64,000 nt of DNA from Eremophila alpestris peregrina (Eukaryota > Chordata > Aves > Passeriformes > Alaudidae): positions 8,282,746-8,346,745 of the forward strand of contig WMCF01000018.1 of assembly GCA_009792885.1 (NCBI GenBank). The letters are read 5' to 3'. The notes beneath the pieces were generated by a model that was not told the DNA's origin, searched no databases, and worked only from the letters and a program-made list of their open reading frames with translations. The position numbers and the translations under genes were made by a program. Each line of letters opens with the position of its first letter. Position 1 is the stretch's first letter. Positions 25,719 to 35,554 of this stretch are shown in pieces.

Positions 25719-28700
25719 CCCTGGGAACCAGGATAAATGTTTGTGTGCTGCACAGATCTACCAAAAACTGGGGCCACACTGATGGGGGAAGACTGAGATC
25801 TTGGCATGGACCTTCATTGTCACTGCCTCCCTCCCCTTAGAAGATGTGCCAGTCTGCAGCTCAAAGGAATTTATTCCATGGTGCCTTTCTGTACTGTAAA
25901 GGCTCAGAATCACAGGTCAGGGATCAGTTCACACTTACTGAAGCAGTCTGGGGTGTGAAGCCTGTATTATTATTATTATTGCTCAGAATATTTCCTTTCC
26001 CATATTCACCCCAGGGATTCTCAGTGGGAGATCACATCCTGTGACAAGACAGTTTGTTGCCTTTGCATCAACTTCCAGAAGCCTGGAACATGCCATTGCA
26101 GTGAAGGATCCTTTGAAGTGTTACTGCTTTTCATGCAGGGGTGACTATCACATGTATTTCTATTAGATGACAACCATTCACTGTAATGTGTCTTTTTATC
26201 TAATGCTGGAGCACGTCTTCAACCAGAGCTGCAAAATGGGGTCCCAGAGCAAGGGTATTCTACATTCTTCCCCAGCCAGCCTTGACAGCCCCAATGGCTT
26301 TTTGTCCCATAGTGCCAACCCACAGAGCTAAAATGTCATGGAGCTCACCTTTGGAGACCAAGACAAAAAAGAGAGGATGAGTGCTATGGCTTGCACAACA
26401 GTTTATTTGCTTTTGGTTTTCCAGCCTTTTGGGGTTACTCTTTAAAAGACTGTTTTCTGCAGGGGCTAGATCTTGGAGCTCATTTTTTAGCAGTAGCTGA
26501 CATTTTTCCAGAACTGCATGACCCCAGGATCTGGAACAAGTAGCAGTGAAATCACATTATAAGAACTGGCTGCTGCCACTTTACCACTCTGACACAGGAA
26601 CAAAATATGTCCTGGTTGTCCCAGTTAATTTTCTTTCTTTCAGTCAGAAGTGAAATGATATCTCCCCTTATGCTCCTGTGCTGGTACTACAGCCCCAGCC
26701 CAGTCTGTGGATTATCCTTGCCCTCTGTCTGTGGTGTGGCATCCATGCCCAGAGCTCACAGAACACCGAGTTCTGGTGAAGAATGAATCCTCTGAAGTGA
26801 GAGGTGCTGGACACTGTGTGCTGCTGGCGAGCCAGGGCTGGCCAGCGTGTGCCCTGGCAGGCTCCTGCTGCCTGTCTGCCTTCCCTCCTCTTGGCCAGGA
26901 GCTTTGCCCAGACCCTTTGGTCTTCTCCAAGAACTCTGAATATTTCCCCCCTGCAGCTGTAGAACAGAACATTTTCTCTGCTGGGGTCCAGTGGCTCTTT
27001 CACTGATCCATTTCTGGGATAGGAGAGGGGTCTTGGACCCACAGGTGTTTACACTTCTCACCACACATTTGTGTTTTCATTATAACAATAGAAACCTGGC
27101 CAATGTCTGTTGTGCACAGTCCATTCTTACACCAGGAAGAAAACTGAATTTTTGAAGAAAAATGTTTTTCTGAGCCTTTACTTGCAGTTATCTGACTGAA
27201 ATCAAATAAACTTCCATGAGGCACGTTAAAAACTCATTAAAAAAAGGGTTATGGCCAAAGCTTGAGCTGATGCTCTCTAGTTCAAGAACCCCAAATCCTG
27301 TGAGCTCTTCTGAGCTCACAGGCAGGGCAGTGGCAGCTCTTTGTGCCACAAGCAGGGCGTGTCTCACAGAGTCAGCCAAGGAAAATTTGGCATCAGAAAG
27401 CAAATTCAGCAAGTGAGCAATCACGTTAATGGCTGCTGCCATCTCATCTCCCCCTTCCCTCCCTCTGCTCCCTCCCCCTGGAAGGACATGGAAACTGTTA
27501 GTTGGGGCGTCACCTGCTGAGGATAAAAGTGACATTTCTGAGGCACATCACACGGGGGAAGCTGAGGTGTTTTGATCCGTCTCAGGCAAGGCTGAAGGCA
27601 ATTTAAAGAAGATGTTTTTGTACGTGCTGAGATGTCCTAATGCTGGGCTGATGGGCAGAAAAACTGCTGGTGGAAAAGCAGCCTCATATAGGAGTTCTCT
27701 TGGAAAAGAGGCTGTGGAGGCAGGATCTGATCTTTAATTAACTCAGACAGCAGAATGAAAACCACAAATACTTACAAGAGGGTTTTTTTTTTTTAAACTA
27801 ATGTATAAAATAAGTATTGATCTGAACCCCATAGTTCTTCAGTCCATTGCTGTCCAATTCTGCTTTAAATGCAGACATTTATTTTTAAATATGCATTTCA
27901 GTACTTTAATATAAACAGGCAATTCAATGTTATAATGCACACAGCTAGAATATATTCAAATGATAGATGTTTTCTAGCTAGAGATGATCCTGTGCTAAGT
28001 CAAAAGAGTGAGTGCAGCTAAGCCAGCACTGGAGCCTGGCTCAGCAGCTGCTTGGACCTTTCATTCTGCATCTCTCTTCCCACTCTTATTTCCCTGCTCC
28101 AGTTTTCTTCTTCGAGGAGGAAACCCAGCAATATGCCATCTTTATATGGTCTTTGAAATGCAGAGTGGACATTGAAGCAGGACAAAGCTCCTGTATCCTG
28201 AGCATGAGGTACTGCTGAACCCCTCAATCCTTCACAGCTCATTTTGTTTAATTCAGAAATAGTTATGTGAGACTGCAGTAGCAAAGAGTCAACACTAGAT
28301 AGCATTTTATGTTTGTTTTGAGGAAGAAAAACCTTTTGTTCTCGTATTCAGGTCGGTTCTGAAAAATTCCAAGCACATATTTTAGACATAATTAATTGTC
28401 AGTGTTTTATGGTGATCTGTGTGATGTCTTCTATACATTCAAAATGATAGGCAACAAAACTATCTTTTTTCTGTATTGTTCACTTGGCATTATTGCATCA
28501 GTATAGAGTTTATGTGCATTTCCAAAGTGATTACTGCTGTTTTGCCTCTGGGTGCAGAGGTCAGAGGCTTCTATTCGATGTTTCCATGGGCTATGTTCCT
28601 GATCCTGTTAACATCAGTGTGAAACCTCCAGCAGGCCAAGGTGCAGCCCATGGAGCACTTGTAAGCTCAGTGCAGGGAAATCATGGCACAAGCAGCCACG

Positions 28701-29421
28701 TGAGCAGCAAAGGAACACTGCTTGTGATCTGAAGAACAACAAAAACCTCAGGATGTGATCTGGCTGCTGAATTAAGGCACACTCACCTTGGTGTCTGTGT
28801 GTGGGTATTGATGAGGAAAATGCTGAGCTGTTGTTACACCAGGGGGATCCAGCACTCAATCAGTGTCCTTATATCCATCTATTACCATCCAATCCATGCC
28901 AGGATATCTGAGACAGCCACCTATAACCCATGTGAAAGCCAAGAGCTTCTGGGTGCCAGCTGAAGTCCAGAAGAGACTCACGACAGCATTTCAGAGTATA
29001 TCAGATTCCTGCATTTGGGCAGTGGAGTCACACCCCTCTGACAGTGGTGGGAATGAAACACCCCACTCACCTCAGCACCTGCATGAAGATTCTTTGGCTT
29101 AGGTCTCTTGATCTTCAAGATGAATCTCATCCTTCAGGAAGGATTAGGTCACCTAAATTTGGGTGTGCATTTGAGGGGCCCTAAGGTACCTTGCCCAGCT
29201 TCCAGATTTTGACCCAGAAAATTGTAGGTGTCCTACAGGGTTCCATTAAAAAGCTCTAAGAAAATGTCTTGGATACCTCAGGGTCTCTCAAGGGGCTCTA
29301 CAGCCCAATGCTTTGGCAGCTGCCTCCTGTTCTGCACATCTGAGCAAACACCTTCAGGCTCCACTGAAACTGGTTATAGCCAGTGATCCATGACTGCAGC
29401 ACTGGGTTTTCTCAGGGTTTC
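25719..29421. other. Unique noncoding sequence
   Basis: About 3.7 kb with an (ATT)n microsatellite near 25965 and no supported gene. Opposing frames at 26668-27064 and 27188-27535 lie in a GC-richer patch and have no domain. A short string at 26608 resembles the start of an avian ERVL LTR but is too short to call. Confidence 0.55.
25965..25980. repeat. (ATT)5 microsatellite
   Basis: Five TAT/ATT units in an otherwise unique context. Confidence 0.9.
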
Positions 29422-29964
29422 TGGTGTTTTTTGCACCCTGAGAGGTGATGATAGAGTTCAAAGGAGAGCTGGAGGCTGTGCAGTTGCTTTGCAGAGTTGT
29501 TTATTATTTTCTTATCTCTAAAAGTTCTCTCAGTCCAGCGTGATGTTCCTAGGAAGGCAGAAAAGCAGAATCTGACCCTCCTACAATGGCACCTGAACTT
29601 TTACAATCTAAACTACGTTAACAATGTTTTTCTCTAAGTACCAATAACTCTGACCCATGTCAGACAGTGAAATCTTACCATAACCCAATCAAGAAAAGGC
29701 CACCAGCTCTGCAAAGATGGAGGGGAAGAAGAAGCAGGAAAAAGACAAAAGCACACCCTGATTCCTCCATCTTTGCCCCATTCTATCTAGATAGTAAAAT
29801 CTAAAAGTTCTATTTTTTCACCCGGTGAGCTAACAAAAATCACACCAATCAAACCCACGTGGAGTTCTTCTCTTTCAAGCATGGTAGTGTTTTCCAGGGA
29901 GTTAGATCAAAGGAATAAGGATTTTTGGCTCTTTTGGCTCTGTCTCAAGATCCTCGGGGTCTCA
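29422..29964 (-). mobile_element. Probable endogenous-retrovirus LTR, minus strand
   Basis: Read on the minus strand, the segment can start TGAGACCCCGAGG (right edge about 29964). It contains an AATAAA signal (complement at about 29501-29506), then a short R/U5-like part with CTCTGCAAAGCAACTGCACAG, and ends near ACACCA (29422). The roughly 540-bp length, signal position and abrupt change of composition on both sides fit an LTR. No clean target duplication was found, so both edges are approximate and the family is unknown to me. Confidence 0.42.
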
Positions 29965-30401
29965 AACACCCAGGGACTCCCAAAGGGGTAACCTGGTTTC
30001 CCACAGGTTTGGGTACTCCTTGATGGAAGTGCCCACCTCAGCACAATAACAAGCAGAATATGACCCTGTTTTCTCATATTCTGCAGAAGAACTGCCAGTG
30101 TGGGGTTTCTGATGTAAGGTGGAGTGAGAACAGGCAGGGAACAGATCCTGAAGGATCCCAGAAGCTGCTGCAAGTGAGGGGCTCCCACAAGGAGAAGGAG
30201 ATGGTGGAGCCCAGCTGTGGCAGGAGGTGTGCTGTGGGCCCCCAGGGCTCTCCTGTGATTGCCACATCCAGAAACAGAGCTGCAAAACTCTCCTTAAAAT
30301 ATGCTGATCACACAGGAGCTGGAGGCAGCTGTGCCACAGAGCCTTACGATAATTACTTGGCATGGCTTTAGCATATGAAATTGGTTTTGAAGGGAATGAC
30401 A
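29965..30401. other. Unassigned sequence between an LTR-like element and CR1
   Basis: A 146-codon minus-strand frame (29962-30402) crosses this region and enters the LTR-like element. It has no recognisable retroviral or cellular domain. It could be an old internal fragment of the neighbouring element or unique DNA. Confidence 0.4.
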
Positions 30402-30649
30402 TGAAGCTGTGTCAGGGGAGATTTAGGTCAGATATTAGAAAAAGGTTCTTCACCCAGAGGGTGGCTGGGCACTGGAACAGGCTCCCCAGGGTAGTGACCA
30501 CAGCACCAGCCTGACAGAGCTGAAGAAGAGTTTGAACAATGCTCTCAGGCACAGGGCGTGACTCTTGGGGTGTCCTGTGCAGGGCCAGGAGTTGGACTGT
30601 GATGATCCTTGTAGGTCCCTTCTATCTTGGCATAATCTGTGATTCTGTG
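30402..30649 (+). mobile_element. CR1 LINE, truncated 3' end, plus strand
   Basis: The stretch holds GGGGAGATTTAGGTCAGATA, AAAAGGTTCTTCACCCAGAG, GGGTGGCTGGGCACTGGAAC, AGGCTCCCCAGGG, then CCAGGAGTTGGACTGTGATG, ATCCTTGTAGGTCCCTTC and a tail ending GTGATTCTGTG, in CR1 3'-end order. The 'TTAGGTCAGATATTAG' and 'CTTGTAGGTCCCTTC' variants mark it as a different CR1 subfamily from the copy at 25469. Only the 3' end is kept. Confidence 0.95.
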
Positions 30650-31254
30650 CTCTTTTTATGCAGGTCTAGTGAAGCTGAGCAGGATTTCAGAGCTTTGGTT
30701 TCTTTAAAACACAGTTTTGGATTTCTTTGGTAAGGGTTTGTAGCAAGACTCATTTCTTACTGTCATTGCTGCCCCAAGACTTTATTTTTTGCATTAATAG
30801 TTAGTGCTGATATGTAACATGAATCTGAGGTGTCTGGGCTGCTCCAGCACTGCTCAGAAACCGTTGCTCATGCTCACACCCTCTGCACATGGAAGCAAGT
30901 GAGCTGGAAATGGCAATAATTTGAGGATCAGCTGAACAATTTGCTGCTCTTTGGTCTGTTGGGACATTATGAACCCTCCCAGAATTCAATCCAATTTTTT
31001 TTTTGAGTGCTGGTCCTCAGTGCTGTGCCATAAGACCCCAGTCCAGGTATCCAGCTTTGCAACAGCTTAGTGAAAACTTTCAATTCAGCACAGTAATAAT
31101 CAGAATTATAGCAGTTTAGGTGGAAAAGGAAATTTAAATAGCAGCAACAACAACAAACCCAAGAAGAAGTCCCTCAAGCTCAAATTAAAAGTGTTCAAAG
31201 GTTTCTTTTTGCTTTTCCTGGGATCTGAATATCTTGATGCTTACCCCGATCCAA

Positions 31255-31345
31255 GAAGTGAGACAGTTGCAGCCTGAGTTGCAGAACCACTGCTGGGACT
31301 GGAATCCTGGTTTCTGATACAGTGTTTGGCCCTGAGCCTCTCTTA
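31255..31345 (-). mobile_element. Weak MIR-like SINE remnant, minus strand
   Basis: AAGAAGTGAGACAG, then CAGAACCACTGCTGGGACTG, GAATCCTGGTTTCTGA and CAGTGTTTGGCCCTGAGCC follow the order of an inverted MIR core and 5' part ('agtggcagagctgggattcgaacccagg...'). Divergence is high and the match is by eye only. Confidence 0.33.
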
Positions 31346-32453
31346 AAGGATTAATCTATGAGTGCACAGATGTGCCTCTACAGGTCTTAACCCATGCTCC
31401 TCCTACAAGCTCTGCCCTGCAAGTAAGTCAAAAGCCTGATGGAGAAATGTGGGATTCCTTGGATTTATTGCAACAGGGCATTGCTACCAGGGATTCTGCA
31501 GTGGAAGAGAAAACCAGATGAGTTTAAACTTTTTGAATTCTGATCTATTACCTTAATTTTTTTTTTTTAACAGAGTGCTTGCTTTAAGCAATGCTGTTTG
31601 CACAGCAAATGCTGCCCCCTGAACCTCCAAATGCAGCACCTTGCAGAAAATATGTTCCTATTTTGGACAAAGAATATGTCCTTCCTTCCAGACAAAGCAG
31701 CACAGAGTTTGATGCCATGGCTGAAAGCAACCTGCAGCCAAAATTGACACCTTGCTGCTCAGTCAAGATAAGGTGCTTTAAACCAAAAGTCAGATAGCCC
31801 TGAGCAGAGGGCTGCAGTGATCTAAGAAGATCCATTAAAAGCTGAGTCTGCAGAGGTTTTGCCTGTAGCTTTCCTCTCCCAGCAAGGAAAAGCTCACATG
31901 TGTCAGCTGGCCCATGCTGATTGAATTGAGTATGGTTATGGGGGCAGGACACAAGAAATTGTTCCAGAAATTGAATTCTTTGGGATTCTTAAATATGCTT
32001 TAAATAGCAGCAAAGGGAAAACACAATGATCAGTCCTAAATTCACAACTCTTGACCAAGCATGCATTCAGATTCCTGATTGCAATTTCATGGGTTCTGTT
32101 TAATAATTTTCCAAACCTCTGTTTTTGTGGGAGGTACATTTGAAGTTGTCACACTTGGCTGAGGAAACCTCTTACCTGCTGCTCATGTGAGCTGCAACTT
32201 GTGTGTGGTGCACTGCAAAATGCAACACTGGCTCCTCTCTGATGCTGCCACAACCCTCCAGGTGTATTTATACAGAGCTATTTCCCTTCTCCATCACCAC
32301 AGGTGAGATGATGGAGTCACTTACCTGCTCAGGATGGGAAGGAAAGCAGCTCCACCACTGCAGGTTTCCAAGTGGGATGGGCAGGGATGCAACCCCTGCA
32401 CATCCCTGGGGCATCAGGACAGGCTTTTGGGAACAGGGGTTGAAGACTCAGCA

Positions 32454-32470
32454 TCCTCCTCCTCCTCCTC
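32454..32470. repeat. (TCC)n microsatellite
   Basis: About five and a half TCC units. Confidence 0.85.
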
Positions 32471-33289
32471 TGCACCTTTGTGTCACTCCAGGATTGGTGC
32501 CTGGACACTGAACCTTTCAAAATCTTTTGCAATTTTACAGATAATAAATAAGCTCAAACATTTTACAGTGGTAAATGATAAACTGGGAGGAATGCAAAGA
32601 TAACTGTGTGTGTCCTGGCTGTCATTGCTTTGCTCTAATTCTACCCAGGGGTGCAAATGACCCCCAAAAATGTCAAATCCAGCTTTTACAGTAGCAGGTA
32701 AATGATGATGATGCTGCATCATCCATGTTCAAAGGCACCACTGTCTGCAGTGTTGCCTTAAATTTAATACTCATTCACATTGAAAGGTATTTCCATCCCC
32801 TTTTAAAGGTGCTCTGGTTTTCACAAGGTTTATGGTATTGGAAAAAAAGAAAAAAGCCTCTATTGTGTTTCCTCGTGTTTAAGAAAATGTAGAAAAAGGA
32901 AAACAGGATGAGAATAGCCGCTCAGGAGTACCTCAAGCCCTGCAAGGGACACAGGAATGGAAGCCCTGAGACTTGCAGAAAGTGTGGGACATCACCCCCA
33001 TCAGCCAGCAACACTGTAGTTTCTCTTTTAAATTTTGTGCCTAATGAAAAAAAAAATGTTTGAGAATGCACCTTTTTATCAATAAAATTTCCAAATCTGA
33101 AATTTCAAGTAATTTTTTTATCTTATAAGACATTTCAGGTCTTTCTCAAATAGCAGATGAAAACCTTCGGTAAAGTGGAAAAAAAAATCACCAATATTCT
33201 ACAAAATGTGCGAACAAAAATCTGTAAGTAAGGAGAAAGTGCAAATGGGAAGTCACTTCAGCTGTCAATGTTTTCTCAGGATTTATTTG

Positions 33290-33620
33290 CAGTAAGTAAT
33301 CTTTGCAGCCTGCTGGCTTGCCTGCTCCTTTTTCCTCCTCCAGGAGTTTCCCACACGCGCAGGGGTTTAATAGATGTAAACGAAAGTAAGGAGTTTCCTC
33401 TTTAGTGGTTTAAAATAAGCCCGGTGCTGTGCCGGGGGCTTGGAGAAGGTGGGAAGCTCGTGTTGAACTGTAGGGGGTAATGTTGCTACACAAACTCTGC
33501 CTGCCAGCTGCCAGAGGTAGATAAAGCTATCCACTGTCTGGGTTGTTATGTGACACTCTGGATCTGCCGGGGAAGAATAAAAACATGTGATTATTCACAG
33601 AGATCTCTTCCCTCCGCCCT
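33290..33620. promoter_or_regulatory. Candidate conserved noncoding element
   Basis: This patch has more CpGs than its surroundings (for example CACACGCGCAGG, AACGAAAG, CCCGGTG, GCCGGG), a forkhead-like GATGTAAACGA near 33374, a GATAAAGC GATA site near 33521 and TTTAATAG/TTATGTGAC cores. It has no repeat similarity and no long frame. This looks like a conserved enhancer, but conservation is untested. Confidence 0.27.
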
Positions 33621-33667
33621 CACCGTCACTCCTTTGCAAGGGCATGTTAGGAAAATTAATCCACAAA

Positions 33668-34183
33668 TGTCAGAGGTTTATGGCCAAAAAGGAGACAGAA
33701 GAGTCCTTCTACTTTATTCAAATAAAGGGAGAGGCCATGGGGCATTTCCCTGGGGTCTCTAGGATTTTTGGAGGATGCAGCCTCCTTTTTACCCTAATTT
33801 ATTCCTATTTATCCTAATTTCCCGGTCTCATGTCCCTCTCTCTTTCCCCATTGGCTGAGGTACTTGAGAGGTACAGATTTCCCAGAATGCCCAATACCCA
33901 AGATTCCCCTCTGACATATAACCCCCTGATTAATTTTAAATTCTTATGGAATTTATGGGGTTTCCCCATTGTTTCTTTCATCTTTCAATATCCAACTTCA
34001 TTTATCAGCAAACCTAGGGCTTGTTTGTAAAGGCAAATATCTTCTTTTCCATTCATCCATCAGTGGAATCCTTCCCATTGTTTCTTTTATCTCTCAGTGC
34101 TCAGGTAGTTTTATCTACCAGCAGACCCATTGCTTGTTTGTAAAGACAGCTCTGTCATTCCTCTCAGGCACCTCAGTCTCCAG
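33668..34183 (-). mobile_element. Probable endogenous-retrovirus LTR with internal tandem duplication, minus strand
   Basis: On the minus strand, a TATA-like GGATAAATAGG (complement near 33806), an AATAAA signal (complement near 33713) and a terminal CTGACA (edge at 33668) are correctly ordered and spaced for U3-R-U5. The upstream U3-like part contains two diverged copies of a unit of about 109 bp (33966-34074 and 34075-34183). This resembles the enhancer duplications common in retroviral LTRs. The right edge is uncertain. An extension to 34633 would give matching CAAA tetramers on both sides, but this could be chance. Confidence 0.47.
33966..34183. repeat. Imperfect ~109-bp tandem duplication
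   Basis: CCATTGTTTCTTT followed by ATC, then TTTATC with CAGCA/CAGCAGACC, then GCTTGTTTGTAAAG, recurs in the same order at 33966 and 34075, with small insertions or deletions. It sits inside the LTR-like element. Confidence 0.8.
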
Positions 34184-35002
34184 TTCTTCTGACATCTCCA
34201 TGTCCTGCTCTGCTCGATGTCTTTGCCCAGAATTGTGTGTGCCTTTACAGTCTGGGGTCATGCTTTGTGTTTTGCCTCCTCCTGGTCCTTGTGGCTGGCC
34301 CTGCTTGGTGCCAAAACACCCACTGATGCAACATTGGCACCATCTGGGGAGAGTGGGGGAAGGCAATCTGTGGGTTTGGTGCAGTAATGAGATGGTAATG
34401 CGGTCCTGCTGCAGTGATTGATTGCTTTTTCATTCTGGAAGGAGGTGTAACATGATTAAGAAGGGAGGAGGTTAAGTGGAGATGTTATCCAAGAAGTGTT
34501 GGGGAAGTGACAGCCCTGTCCACCTGTGGGCAGGGGGTGAAGCCTTCCCTCCTTGCACAGCTCCCATAAAAGCACTGCAAGCACTGGAAGGGGCTCCCTG
34601 GGTCTGCTGCTGCTCATCACTCATTCCCTTTCACAAAGCTGAGCCACAAAACTGAATTTTGCTGCTGCACAGGTAAAAGTATCAGTTTGAGGTGATTGTG
34701 GCAACATTCACATCTGGGTTTTGTGCTCAGCTACTTGGAGCCAAGAGAAATGAATCCAAGTGGAAGCCAAATTTAGTGGCTTGGCATTTGCCCCCTCCTT
34801 GGTCATTGGCTTGGTTTTGTGTACCAAAACCAAAAAGGTGAGCTGGGTCATCATTCTGCTTTTGATGCACCAGGCTTTGATGAGGCCATTGTTATCAGCC
34901 ACACATGTGGATACCAACAAACATCTTCATTCCAGCTGCTCATGGTGTGATGTAACATGTGCTCCACACACAAGGACCAAAGATGTTTTTTTTCCCATTA
35001 AG
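34184..35002. other. Unique or unassigned sequence between two LTR-like elements
   Basis: No gene or clear repeat. The left part may still belong to the preceding LTR-like element. Confidence 0.45.
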
Positions 35003-35554
35003 ACATCTGTTGTGATTTAACCCCAGCTGGCAACTTGGTTTGCTCACACTCTTCCCCTCCTCTTGCACCATTTTTGGAAGAAAAACAAAGTACAGATTGA
35101 CAATTGGGAAACCAAATAAAATATAATATTATAATAATAACAACAACAATAATAGTAATTGTAATGGAAGGGGGAGAGAGAGAGAGAGAGGAGTAAGCCC
35201 TAAGACAAAAAAGAGATGCCCAGCACTGTTCCTCACCTCCTGACTGATGCCCATCCTGTCCCTCAGCAGCAATTGGTAGCTCCCAGCCAACACCCCCAGC
35301 TCATATCCTGGGCATAAGTGGTATGGAATATCCCCCTGAGCAGCTGGAATCAGCTGTCCTTGCCTTGTTCCCTCCCAGCTTTTGTCAGAGTATGGGAAAC
35401 TGAAAATTCCTTGACTTGGGCTGAGCACTGCTCAGCATCAGCTAAAACATCAGTGTGTTACCGACTTTATTTTCACATTTCATTCAAAACATAGATTTGT
35501 ACCAGGTATTAGGGAGAAAATTAACTCTATCCCAGCCAAAACCAGGACAACATC
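35003..35554 (-). mobile_element. Solo LTR of an abundant avian endogenous retrovirus (ERVL-like) with 5-bp target duplication, minus strand
   Basis: The LTR spans 35008-35549 (542 bp). On the plus strand it starts TGTTGTGATTTAACCCCAG and ends CAGCCAAAACCAGGACA, which are the complements of the well-known avian LTR termini ('TGTCCTGGTTTCAGCTGGGAT...GGGGTTAAACCACGACA'). Internal landmarks in the right order include GGTATGGAATATCCCC, ATTCCTTGACTTGGGC, TAAAACATCAGTGTGTTACC and AAACATAGATTTGTACCAG. The pentamer ACATC flanks both sides (35003-35007 and 35550-35554). Five-base duplications fit ERVL-type integration. No internal region is present, so this is a solo LTR. The AT-rich and GA-rich stretches at 35115-35192 are part of the element. 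Confidence 0.93.
35174..35192. repeat. (GA)n microsatellite within the LTR
   Basis: A short run of GA units in the LTR, immediately after an AT-rich segment. It is likely an expansion that arose after integration. Confidence 0.85.

Larger units (their letters stand above)
30650..33289. other. Unique noncoding sequence
   Basis: About 2.6 kb with a possible MIR remnant at 31255 and a TCC microsatellite at 32454. No supported gene. The opposing frames at 31584-31952 and 32203-32532 have no domain. Confidence 0.55.

Noticed and set aside
26608..26645. TGTCCTGGTTGTCCCAGTTAA-like string resembling the start of an avian ERVL LTR
   Set aside because: Similarity ends after about 35 bases and no other LTR landmarks follow.
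34306..34325. TTGGTGCCAAAACACCC resembling a retroviral primer-binding site
   Set aside because: It is not adjacent to an LTR end in the matching orientation, so it is treated as chance.
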